In this document: piece after piece, positions 1 through 6,753 of the stretch
Numbering within the stretch: position 1 is the first letter of the stretch
How the letters are laid out: each line of letters begins with the position of its first letter
Source: Lachnospiraceae bacterium
GTDB taxonomy: Bacteria; Bacillota; Clostridia; Lachnospirales; Lachnospiraceae
Assembly: GCA_017617005.1 (NCBI GenBank)
Contig: JAFZWW010000028.1
Location: 1 to 56,425 of the forward strand
DNA: 56,425 bases
Reading direction: 5' to 3'
Notes under the pieces: generated by a model
The model's database searches: none
Seen by the model: only the letters and a program-made list of their open reading frames with translations
Told to the model about the DNA's origin: nothing
Program-made: the position numbers and the translations under genes

Positions 1-966
1 ATTTACAGACCTGCGGCTATCGAACAGCTGAAGGTAAACGGAAGCAAGGTCGGTGTTGATGTATTCGAAATGGGTACGGATGTAAAGCCTCCCGTGATCG
101 CCGAGAATGCCCTTGAGAAAGCAAAGAAGGAAAACTACAACGTAGTTATCCTCGATACTGCCGGACGTCTCCAGATCGACGAAGAACTCATGAACGAGCT
201 TAAAGAGATCAAGGAGAAGGTGGGAGTTTTCCAGACCATCCTTGTCGTCGATGCGATGACCGGTCAGAATGCGGTAAATGTTGCCAAGACCTTTGACGAA
301 GAGATCGGTATCGAAGGCGTCATCCTTTCCAAGCTTGACGGTGATACAAGAGGCGGTGCCGCACTTTCGATAAAAGCCGTCACAGGCAAGCCTATCCTCT
401 ATGTTGGAATGGGAGAAAAGCTCACAGACCTCGAGCAGTTCTATCCCGACCGCATGGCCTCCAGGATCCTCGGAATGGGTGATGTGCTCAGCCTCATTGA
501 AAAGGCGCAGGCAAATGTCACAACGACCGAAGAAGAAGGCCGCGGAATGATGAACCGCATGCAGAAGGGTAAGTTCGATTTCAACGATTACCTTGAGAGC
601 ATGAAGCAGATGAAGAACATGGGCGGACTCGCATCCATTCTTTCAATGCTTCCCGGCATGGGCATCAATGCATCCGAGCTTGAAGGTGCGATCGATGAAA
701 AGAAGCTCCGTCAGACCGAAGCTATCATCCTTTCGATGACACCCGAGGAAAGAAGCAATCCCAAGCTCATGAATCCCAGGAGAAAGTTCAGGATCGCCAA
801 GGGTGCGGGACTTGATATCGCCGAAGTAAACAGATTCATCAAGCAGTTCGAACAGAGCCAGAAGATGATGAAGCAGATGGGCGGTATGGGCAAACGAGGA
901 CGCGGCATGTTCCCCGGAATGGGCGGCATGGGCGGTTTCGGCGGAAAGAAAGGCTTTCCTTTTTAA
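1..966 (+). CDS. ffh: Signal recognition particle protein Ffh (5' end outside window)
   Basis: This is the 54-kDa GTPase of the signal recognition particle. It binds 4.5S RNA and signal sequences and hands ribosomes to FtsY at the membrane. The reading frame is open from base 1, so the N domain and P-loop lie upstream of the window; 321 residues remain. Visible G motifs are DTAGRL (about residue 50) and SKLDGDTRGG (about 113). The methionine-rich M domain follows (MKQMKNMGGL, SMLPGMG), and the tail is rich in Gly, Met and Phe. The stop is 75 nt before rpsP, the usual Firmicute order. Identity is certain; only the 5' boundary is missing. Confidence 0.97.
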   Translation: MYRPAAIEQLKVNGSKVGVDVFEMGTDVKPPVIAENALEKAKKENYNVVILDTAGRLQIDEELMNELKEIKEKVGVFQTILVVDAMTGQNAVNVAKTFDEEIGIEGVILSKLDGDTRGGAALSIKAVTGKPILYVGMGEKLTDLEQFYPDRMASRILGMGDVLSLIEKAQANVTTTEEEGRGMMNRMQKGKFDFNDYLESMKQMKNMGGLASILSMLPGMGINASELEGAIDEKKLRQTEAIILSMTPEERSNPKLMNPRRKFRIAKGAGLDIAEVNRFIKQFEQSQKMMKQMGGMGKRGRGMFPGMGGMGGFGGKKGFPF

Positions 967-1041
967 GACAGATTGAATCCGGATTATTCCGTTTTCATAT
1001 AAAAACTAATCGTATTAATTTATTTACGGAGGAATTTTAAA

Positions 1042-1287
1042 ATGGCAGTTAAGATCAGACTCAGAAGAATCGGAGAGAAGAAGGCTCCTTTCTATCGCAT
1101 CATTGTTGCAGATTCAAGAAGCCCCAGAAACGGCAGATTTATCGATGAGATCGGAACCTACGATCCTTCAACCGATCCTTCAACTTTCAATATCGATGAA
1201 GAGGCAGCAAAGAAGTGGATCGCTAACGGTGCACAGCCTACCGAGGTTGTAGGAAAGCTTTTCAAGGTAGCCGGCATCATTAAATAA
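1042..1287 (+). CDS. rpsP: 30S ribosomal protein S16
   Basis: Small-subunit ribosomal protein S16 binds 16S rRNA during early 30S assembly. The 81 residues match the usual length, and the start [20 protein letters not shown] is the family signature. A good Shine-Dalgarno (ACGGAGGA) lies about 8 nt before the ATG. It sits between ffh and the KH-domain gene, as in most Clostridia, and is probably cotranscribed with khpA (26-nt gap). A terminator-like hairpin after khpA could keep the level of rpsP-khpA above that of the downstream modification genes. Confidence 0.98.
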   Translation: MAVKIRLRRIGEKKAPFYRIIVADSRSPRNGRFIDEIGTYDPSTDPSTFNIDEEAAKKWIANGAQPTEVVGKLFKVAGIIK

Positions 1288-1313
1288 TCCTGCATTTTTT
1301 CCAAGGAGGCCTT

Positions 1314-1544
1314 ATGAAAGAACTTGTGGAAGTTATTGCAAAGGCTCTCGTAGATCATCCCGAAGAGGTAGTTGTTACCGAGAAAAAGGATGGAGCAGAT
1401 TACCTTATCGAGCTTCATGTAGCAAGCTCCGATATGGGTAAAGTCATCGGAAAACAGGGCAGGATAGCTAAGTCCCTTCGTTCCGTTGTCAAAGCTGCAG
1501 CATCAAGGGAAAATGCAAGAGCTGATGTTGAAATAACCGATTAA
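1314..1544 (+). CDS. khpA: KH-domain RNA-binding protein KhpA
   Basis: Small KH-domain RNA-binding protein (YlqC/KhpA family), 76 residues. In other Firmicutes KhpA pairs with KhpB and affects cell elongation and RNA metabolism. One KH fold is seen, with the nucleic-acid-binding loop GKQG inside VIGKQGRIAKSLR at about residues 43-55. A near-perfect Shine-Dalgarno (AAGGAGG) precedes the ATG by 5-6 nt. The position between rpsP and rimM is the conserved one. A strong hairpin with a short T-tract follows directly. Confidence 0.93.
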   Translation: MKELVEVIAKALVDHPEEVVVTEKKDGADYLIELHVASSDMGKVIGKQGRIAKSLRSVVKAAASRENARADVEITD

Positions 1545-1550
1545 TCATAG

Positions 1551-1581
1551 CGGACCGCATCTTTCCTGCGGTCCGTATTTT
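1551..1581 (+). terminator. Intrinsic terminator or attenuator between khpA and rimM
   Basis: A perfect 9-bp GC-rich stem, CGGACCGCA (1551-1559) with TGCGGTCCG (1567-1575), has a 7-nt loop and is followed by TATTTT. The T-tract is short and interrupted, so partial termination is more likely than a complete stop. The rimM ATG begins only 6 nt after it. Confidence 0.7.
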
Positions 1582-1587
1582 AAATGT

Positions 1588-2100
1588 ATGAAAGAATATA
1601 TAAAAGTAGGTACAATAACACAGCCCTTCGGTATCAAGGGAGAGACCAAGGTCTATCCCGATGTTGACGATCCCGCATATTTCAAGAAATTGAAGAATGT
1701 GTACTTTGAAAAAAACGGATCGTATGAAGAGATCGGGATCGAATCCGTCCGCATGGCGCTTCCTCTTGTTATAATAAAGTTCAGGGGGATCGATACACCC
1801 GAAGATATCAGAAAGTACAGACAGACCGATCTGTATGTCATGAGAAAGGATGCGCCTCCTCTCGAAGAGGGTGAGCATTATTATGCGGACCTTCTGGGCA
1901 TCGAGGTTACCGACGATACCGGTGTTTACAGAGGTAAGCTTACCGATATCATAGAGACCGGTGCAAATGACGTATATGAGATAACATCCGATGACGGAAA
2001 AACTTTTCTGCTTCCCGCCATAAAGCAGTGTATACTTGATGTGGATGTTGAAGCAGGCACAATGAAGATTCATATTCTGGAGGGACTTCTTGATCTATAA
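1588..2100 (+). CDS. rimM: 16S rRNA processing protein RimM
   Basis: Assembly factor that acts on the head of the 30S subunit and binds S19. The 170 residues fit the family. The N-terminal RimM barrel starts KVGTITQPFGIKGETKVYP, and the C-terminal PRC-type barrel carries GIEVTDDTG and ETGANDVYE. No Shine-Dalgarno is visible: the ATG lies 6 nt behind the T-tract of the hairpin at 1551-1581. The N-terminus nevertheless aligns with the family, so I keep this start. The 3' end overlaps trmD by 11 nt, which suggests translational coupling. Confidence 0.95.
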   Translation: MKEYIKVGTITQPFGIKGETKVYPDVDDPAYFKKLKNVYFEKNGSYEEIGIESVRMALPLVIIKFRGIDTPEDIRKYRQTDLYVMRKDAPPLEEGEHYYADLLGIEVTDDTGVYRGKLTDIIETGANDVYEITSDDGKTFLLPAIKQCILDVDVEAGTMKIHILEGLLDL

Positions 2101-3337
2101 AGTTCTCACACTTTTTCCCGAAATGATCAGGTCGGTCATGGAGACGGGTATCATAGGACGTGCGCTTAAGGAAGGGGCTCTTGGATTGGAGACCTTTAAT
2201 ATCCGTGACTATGCGGACAATAAACGCGCCCAGGTGGACGATTATCCTTACGGCGGAGGTGCGGGACAGGTAATTCAGGCAGAACCCGTTTACAGGGCAT
2301 ATCTTGATGCCGTCGGTCTGCTTCCGGGTGATCCCGGTAAAAAGAATGCACCCATACCCGCTACGTTTCCCGAAAAGAAACCCAGATGCATATATCTTTC
2401 TCCCCAGGGAAAGAGATTCGACCAGAGAATGGCGAGGGAACTGGCAAGTGAGGATGAGCTGATTTTCCTCTGCGGTCATTATGAAGGTGTTGACGAGAGG
2501 GTTCTTGAAGAGATAGTTACCGATTATATCTCTTCGGGTGATTACATCCTTACCGGAGGCGAGCTTCCCGCACTTACCGTTATGGATGCTGTATCGAGAC
2601 TTCTTCCGGGTGTTCTCGGAAATGACGAATCCCCGGAGGTAGAGACATTTTACAGGGATCTTCTCGAATATCCCCAGTATTCGAGACCCGAGGTCTGGCA
2701 TGACAAAGCGGTTCCTTATGTTCTTACTACCGGAAATCATGCCGATATCGAAAGCTGGAGACTTGAAAGGAGCATAGAAAGGACCAGGGCAGGAAGACCG
2801 GATCTTTATCTTGTCTACCGCAAAAAAGAAGAACTCATGTCAAGGATGAAGCAGGCCAAGATCCAGAATATCCCTGCACTCGAAGCACTTCTTTATGATG
2901 ATACGGATATCCTTTATGAGGGAGTGTCGTATTACCTGATCCGGGACCACTATACCAAAACAATGTATGCCGGCTGCTTTACCAAGAACAATCCGATCAT
3001 TGACGGATACGATTCAGAGATAGTCAGGAAGACAATCTCCGATCATCTGAACGAGGTTAAGGACATTATCCTGTTAAATGCCCCGGATCCAATGTATGAC
3101 GGCAAGCTGGATGAGAAGATATTGCTGGCATTTACCGAAAAGAGTCCCCTTTCGTCACAGCGTGTAAGGCCTTTCGGCGATCTCGGCAAAGAATTAAAAG
3201 AAAAAGTCGCCTCTGCATTGTCTGCAGGAAGGACATATTATGAGTTCCGCGATCCTTCCGATACCGAAAACATAAATAAAGCACTTCAGATGGGCTTTTA
3301 TTCATCAAGGGTGCTCAAAAAATCGCTTGTGGACTGA
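2090..3337 (+). CDS. trmD: tRNA (guanine37-N1)-methyltransferase TrmD with a C-terminal extension
   Basis: This SPOUT methyltransferase makes m1G37 in tRNAs and prevents +1 frameshifts. The start is TTG, with GGAGGG 6-8 nt upstream, and it overlaps rimM. The core (residues 1 to about 243) shows TLFPEM, the YGGGAGQV loop, CGHYEGVDER, the knot motif GDYILTGGELPA and the end RTRAGRPDLY. TrmD is normally about 240-250 residues; this protein is 415. The extra 165-170 residues (after about 246) form no family I can name with confidence. The last part (NINKALQMGFYSS) faintly resembles the end of a GNAT acetyltransferase, which is only a weak guess. No stop or frameshift separates core and extension. 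Confidence 0.95.
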   Translation: MIYKVLTLFPEMIRSVMETGIIGRALKEGALGLETFNIRDYADNKRAQVDDYPYGGGAGQVIQAEPVYRAYLDAVGLLPGDPGKKNAPIPATFPEKKPRCIYLSPQGKRFDQRMARELASEDELIFLCGHYEGVDERVLEEIVTDYISSGDYILTGGELPALTVMDAVSRLLPGVLGNDESPEVETFYRDLLEYPQYSRPEVWHDKAVPYVLTTGNHADIESWRLERSIERTRAGRPDLYLVYRKKEELMSRMKQAKIQNIPALEALLYDDTDILYEGVSYYLIRDHYTKTMYAGCFTKNNPIIDGYDSEIVRKTISDHLNEVKDIILLNAPDPMYDGKLDEKILLAFTEKSPLSSQRVRPFGDLGKELKEKVASALSAGRTYYEFRDPSDTENINKALQMGFYSSRVLKKSLVD

Positions 3338-3385
3338 TGGTCTGCGCATATCCCGGATAAAAATGCCGATTTCATCAATATCTGC

Positions 3386-3414
3386 TTGCATTTTATGGTA
3401 ACTTATGATAAATT
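3386..3414 (+). promoter_or_regulatory. Predicted sigma-A promoter of rplS
   Basis: The -35 is TTGCAT (3386-3391), the spacer is 17 nt, and the -10 is TAAATT (3409-3414) preceded by TGA, an extended -10. Transcription would start near 3421, giving a leader of about 109 nt before rplS. It lies just after trmD, so rplS can be transcribed independently of the upstream operon. Confidence 0.65.
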
Positions 3415-3420
3415 ACCAAT

Positions 3421-3529
3421 GTTGCGTTAAAAGGTGGTCCGCTGTTAGCTCTTTAAGCTATTATGAACATCCCAAGGAGCTGTCATAAGGTGTGTGCCTT
3501 ATAGACAGAGCTAAGATAAGGAGTATATT
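3421..3529 (+). ncRNA. Candidate structured 5' leader of rplS (L19 leader-like)
   Basis: Two nested pairings are seen. The closing pairing is TTAGCTC (3445-3451) with GAGCTAA (3508-3514). Inside it, CTGTC (3480-3484) pairs with GACAG (3504-3508), stacked on ATAAGG (3485-3490) with CCTTAT (3497-3502) around a 6-nt loop; G3508 can serve only one of the two. The ribosome-binding site (AAGGAG, 3518-3523) follows directly. L19 autoregulatory leaders are known in low-GC Gram-positives. That this is one rests on position and folding only. Confidence 0.5.
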
Positions 3530-3877
3530 ATGTCAGACATCATTAAGGAAATTGAAAACGAACAGCTTAAGAGCGAAGTTCCCGAGTTTAATGTAGGTGA
3601 TACCGTTAAGGTTCATAACCGCATTGTAGAGGGCGAGAAGTCCAGAATTCAGATCTTCGAGGGAACCGTTATCAAGAGACAGAACGGATCAAACCGTGAG
3701 ACCTTCACCGTACGTAAGATCTCAAACGGCGTAGGTGTTGAGAAGACCTGGCCCCTTCACTCTCCCAACGTAGAAAAGGTTGAGATCGTCAGAAAAGGTA
3801 AGGTACGCAGTGCAAGACTTAACTACCTCAGAGACAGAGTCGGTAAGGCTGCCAAGGTTAAGGAAGCTGTTAAATAA
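3530..3877 (+). CDS. rplS: 50S ribosomal protein L19
   Basis: Large-subunit protein L19 lies at the 30S-50S interface. The 115 residues match the family. Signatures are [25 protein letters not shown] and the C-terminal [14 protein letters not shown]. The Shine-Dalgarno AAGGAG is 6-7 nt before the ATG. The gene has its own predicted promoter and folded leader upstream and a strong terminator downstream, so it appears to be an independent, possibly autoregulated unit between trmD and the signal peptidase operon. Confidence 0.98.
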   Translation: MSDIIKEIENEQLKSEVPEFNVGDTVKVHNRIVEGEKSRIQIFEGTVIKRQNGSNRETFTVRKISNGVGVEKTWPLHSPNVEKVEIVRKGKVRSARLNYLRDRVGKAAKVKEAVK

Positions 3878-3892
3878 TCTGTTTTCGAATGT

Positions 3893-3923
3893 AAAAGCCG
3901 GTGTCAATACACCGGCTTTTTTT
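3893..3923 (+). terminator. Strong intrinsic terminator after rplS
   Basis: A perfect 8-bp stem, GCCGGTGT (3897-3904) with ACACCGGC (3909-3916), closes a CAAT tetraloop. It is followed by seven T and preceded by AAAA that can extend the stem. It lies 15 nt after the rplS stop. Confidence 0.93.
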
Positions 3924-3935
3924 ATGCTCTTTTTA

Positions 3936-3964
3936 TTCTGAAAAATTGTGATTTATGGTATAAT
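3936..3964 (+). promoter_or_regulatory. Predicted promoter of the lepB-rbgA operon
   Basis: A consensus -10 TATAAT (3959-3964) is preceded by TGG, making an extended -10. The -35 at 17-nt spacing is a weak TTCTGA (3936-3941). It lies just after the rplS terminator and about 50 nt before the first signal peptidase start, where a promoter is needed. Confidence 0.6.
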
Positions 3965-4012
3965 TACAAGGATTATGCAAACATGATTTAACTTGAATTT
4001 TAGCCTTTTGAA

Positions 4013-4588
4013 GTGAGACAGGACGGATATTATTTTTACAAAAAAAGACGTAGGTTCAGCGAGGAATTTTTACGCGATACGGTGCATCTGGTCATAGGTA
4101 TACTGATCAGTCTTCTTTTTGCGTTCATACTGGTTTATTTCTTCGGAATGAGCACAACCGTATCGGGTGATTCGATGAAACCGGTCCTTGTAAGTGACCA
4201 GAAGGTTCTTGTAAACCGTTTCGTATATAAGCTCTCACAGCCGAAAACCGGTGATGTGGTGATCTTTTTGCCGAACGGTAATGCAAATACCCATTTTTAC
4301 ATGAGAAGGGTCGTTGCCGTGCCCGGAGACAAGGTTTATATCGAAGGCGGCGTGCTTTACGTGAACGGAACGCCATCCGATGTCGTTACAGGAAGGATCG
4401 GTGAAGCCGGACTTGCATCCAATGAGATAACTCTCGAGCAGGGACATTATTTCGTACTCTGTGACGATCTCAGCGATGCCGACGATTCGAGAAGCGCTAA
4501 TATCGGACCTGTGGAGAGCAAGTACATACTCGGCAAGGTGTGGCTCGCATTTTCGGAAGGCGATTCCAAGATGCATTTGGTGGATTAA
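4013..4588 (+). CDS. Signal peptidase I paralogue lacking the catalytic lysine
   Basis: S26-family protein, 191 residues, with a basic N-terminus (KKRRR) and one membrane segment at about residues 26-45. The nucleophile motif is kept (SGDSMKP, Ser54). The motif that normally carries the general base Lys (Y-K-R before the PGD) reads YMRRVVAVPGD, so Arg98 stands where Lys is expected. The later GDN box reads CDDLSDADDSR. By family knowledge the Ser-Lys dyad is essential, so this copy is probably weak, inactive or altered in role; that is inference. It starts with GTG and lacks a clear Shine-Dalgarno. It abuts rbgA directly, and an intact paralogue lies 850 nt downstream. Confidence 0.85.
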   Translation: MRQDGYYFYKKRRRFSEEFLRDTVHLVIGILISLLFAFILVYFFGMSTTVSGDSMKPVLVSDQKVLVNRFVYKLSQPKTGDVVIFLPNGNANTHFYMRRVVAVPGDKVYIEGGVLYVNGTPSDVVTGRIGEAGLASNEITLEQGHYFVLCDDLSDADDSRSANIGPVESKYILGKVWLAFSEGDSKMHLVD

Positions 4589-5437
4589 ATGGCAGGAAAT
4601 GATTACGGCTGGTACCCCGGACATATGACAAAGTCCGTCAGGGCTATCAGGGAAGAATTGAAACTTGTGGATCTTTGCATAGAGGTTCTTGATTCAAGGA
4701 TACCTTTATCAAGCAGAAATCCCGATATAGATGAGCTTGCAAAGGGCAAGTTCAGGATGGTCGTTCTTAATAAGGCAGATCTGTCTGATGAAAGGAAGAC
4801 CGCGCTGTGGACTTCGTATTTTAAAGAGAAGGGTATTGAGAGCCTTGTTCTCAATGCCAAGGAAAAGAAGGCTTCGGATCAGGTCAAAAAGCTTGCAATG
4901 ACGGTCTGCGCGGAGAAGATAGAACGCGACCGCAAAAGAGGTATTGTCGGACGCCCGATCAGGGCTATGGTGTGCGGTATTCCCAATGTCGGTAAATCAA
5001 CGCTCATCAATTCGATAACCGGCAAAGCTCCCGCGAAGACCGGAAATAAACCGGGTGTCACGAGGAGCAACCAGTGGGTAAAGACCGGCGCAGGTATCGA
5101 ACTTCTTGATACTCCCGGATTACTATGGCCTAAGTTCGAGGACAGGAGTGTAGGACTTAAGCTTGCCGCTGTAGGCAGTATTAACGATCAGATATTAAAT
5201 ACGATCCTTCTTGCTTCGGAAACCATACTTATGCTCAGGGATATCTATCCCGATGCGACGGTTCCGAAATATGAGATATCGTGTAATGAAAAACCCGAGG
5301 ATGTACTTAAGGCTGTCGCGGAAAGAAACGGTCTTATCCTGAAGGGCGCGGATCCCGACATCAGAAGGGCCGCCGAGACCCTGCTCGCAGAGCTTCGCAG
5401 CGGCAAACTGGGACGTATGACTTTGGAGGAGCCATAA
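4589..5437 (+). CDS. rbgA: Ribosome biogenesis GTPase RbgA (YlqF)
   Basis: Circularly permuted GTPase needed for late 50S assembly in Firmicutes. The 282 residues fit the family. The order G4 (NKAD, about residue 58), G1 (GIPNVGKST, about 130), G2/G3 (TRSNQW, DTPG) shows the permutation. The N-terminus YGWYPGHMTKSVR is diagnostic. The ATG directly follows the stop of the upstream signal peptidase paralogue, whose last codons supply GGTGGA as ribosome-binding site. The setting rplS-lepB-rbgA-rnhB is conserved in Firmicutes. Confidence 0.96.
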   Translation: MAGNDYGWYPGHMTKSVRAIREELKLVDLCIEVLDSRIPLSSRNPDIDELAKGKFRMVVLNKADLSDERKTALWTSYFKEKGIESLVLNAKEKKASDQVKKLAMTVCAEKIERDRKRGIVGRPIRAMVCGIPNVGKSTLINSITGKAPAKTGNKPGVTRSNQWVKTGAGIELLDTPGLLWPKFEDRSVGLKLAAVGSINDQILNTILLASETILMLRDIYPDATVPKYEISCNEKPEDVLKAVAERNGLILKGADPDIRRAAETLLAELRSGKLGRMTLEEP

Positions 5438-5440
5438 GCT

Positions 5441-5998
5441 ATGGGCAGTAAAGCTAAAACCAATAAATTCCTGAAGGAAGCATTCAGCACAGGCGTATAT
5501 TTTCTCGTGGTGTTTCTGCTGGCCGCATTCGTACTTAAATTCGTAGGTCAGAGATCGGTCGTTGACGGAAGCTCGATGAATGATACGCTCTATGACGGGG
5601 AAAGTGTTTGGGTCAATAAGTTCACATACCGCTTCAATGAACCCGAGAGATTTGATATCGTCGTTTTTCCTTATAAGTACGCAGAGAATACTTTCTTTAT
5701 CAAGAGGATAATCGGACTGCCCGGTGAGACAGTGCAGATCCGTGAAAACGGCGACATACTCATAAACGGTGAGGTCCTCGAAGAAAACTACGGAAAAGAG
5801 GTAATTCACGCCGACAGGCTCGGAACCGCGGTTGAACCCATAACACTCGGCGTAGACGAATATTTCGTACTCGGTGATAACAGGAACGATTCGATGGATT
5901 CCAGGTATCCCAATGTAGGACCGATCAAAAAGGACGAGTTTATCGGAAAAGCCGTTTTTAGACTTTTCCCCGTAACCAAGATGGGCGGTATCGAATGA
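5441..5998 (+). CDS. lepB: Signal peptidase I
   Basis: Membrane serine protease that removes signal peptides from exported proteins. It has 185 residues with one N-terminal membrane segment at about residues 16-34. All S26 boxes are intact: the nucleophile in GSSMNDTL (Ser45), the general base in FFIKRIIGLPGE (Lys88), and GDNRNDSMDSR. It lies 3 nt after rbgA and overlaps rnhB by 4 nt. Compared with the copy at 4013-4588, this is the one expected to do the housekeeping cleavage. Confidence 0.95.
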   Translation: MGSKAKTNKFLKEAFSTGVYFLVVFLLAAFVLKFVGQRSVVDGSSMNDTLYDGESVWVNKFTYRFNEPERFDIVVFPYKYAENTFFIKRIIGLPGETVQIRENGDILINGEVLEENYGKEVIHADRLGTAVEPITLGVDEYFVLGDNRNDSMDSRYPNVGPIKKDEFIGKAVFRLFPVTKMGGIE

Positions 5999-6753
5999 TG
6001 GAAAGTATTTCCGATATCAAAAACAGACTTGCGGAAACGAACGATGAATCCCTTCCCCTTGTAATGAGTCTGTATGCCGGGGATGAAAGGGCAGGTGTAA
6101 AGAAAGCACTTGAAGGTGCACAGAAGAGGTACGATAAGCTTCTTGCCGAAAAGCAGAGGATCTACGATCTCGGAGCTTACGAAAGACAGTATTCCGATCA
6201 TATGTTCATCTGCGGCATCGATGAAGTAGGAAGAGGACCTTTTGCGGGACCCGTAGTTGCCGGGGCGGTTATATTACCCAAAGACTGTGACATCCTCTAT
6301 ATTAACGATTCCAAGAAACTCTCCGAAAAAGTAAGAGAAAAGCTTTATGAGGAGATAAAGGAAAAAGCGGTATCTGCTGCGGTCGGAATTGTCGAACCCG
6401 CAAGGATCGATGAGATCAATATCCTGCAGGCAACATATGAAGCCATGAGAATCGCAATCTCAAAGCTGGATCCGGGGCCGGACCTTCTTCTTAATGATGC
6501 GGTCACAATCCCCGGTGTCGATATAATGCAGGTTCCCATAATAAAGGGAGACGCCAAGAGCATTTCGATAGGTGCCGCGAGCATCTTTGCCAAGGTTACA
6601 AGGGACCGCCTGATGCTTGAATATGACAAACAGTATCCCGAATACGGCTTTGCCAAGAATGTCGGATACGGAACCGCGGAGCATATCGCCGCACTGAAAA
6701 AATACGGGCCCACACCCATCCACAGAAGAAGCTTTATCCATGATTATGTATGA
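5995..6753 (+). CDS. rnhB: Ribonuclease HII
   Basis: Endonuclease that cuts the RNA strand of RNA-DNA hybrids and initiates removal of misincorporated ribonucleotides. The catalytic motif GIDEVGRGPFAGPVVAG lies at about residues 73-89; further conserved parts are INDSKKL, GDAKSISIGAASIFAKV and the C-terminal YGTAEH...PTPIHRRSF. The 65-residue region before the catalytic domain is common in Firmicute RNase HII. An ATG at 5995 overlaps the lepB stop; a second ATG at 5998 is equally possible. The 3' end overlaps the next gene by ATGA. Confidence 0.96.
   Translation: MMESISDIKNRLAETNDESLPLVMSLYAGDERAGVKKALEGAQKRYDKLLAEKQRIYDLGAYERQYSDHMFICGIDEVGRGPFAGPVVAGAVILPKDCDILYINDSKKLSEKVREKLYEEIKEKAVSAAVGIVEPARIDEINILQATYEAMRIAISKLDPGPDLLLNDAVTIPGVDIMQVPIIKGDAKSISIGAASIFAKVTRDRLMLEYDKQYPEYGFAKNVGYGTAEHIAALKKYGPTPIHRRSFIHDYV

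Noticed and set aside
979-995. Terminator between ffh and rpsP
   Set aside because: CGGA-TTAT-TCCG followed by TTTT has only a 4-bp core stem, too weak to call.
1489-2740. Long minus-strand open frames opposite rimM and trmD (and many others across the window)
   Set aside because: They mirror strongly conserved plus-strand genes, lack ribosome-binding sites and family resemblance, and arise from codon use of the real genes.
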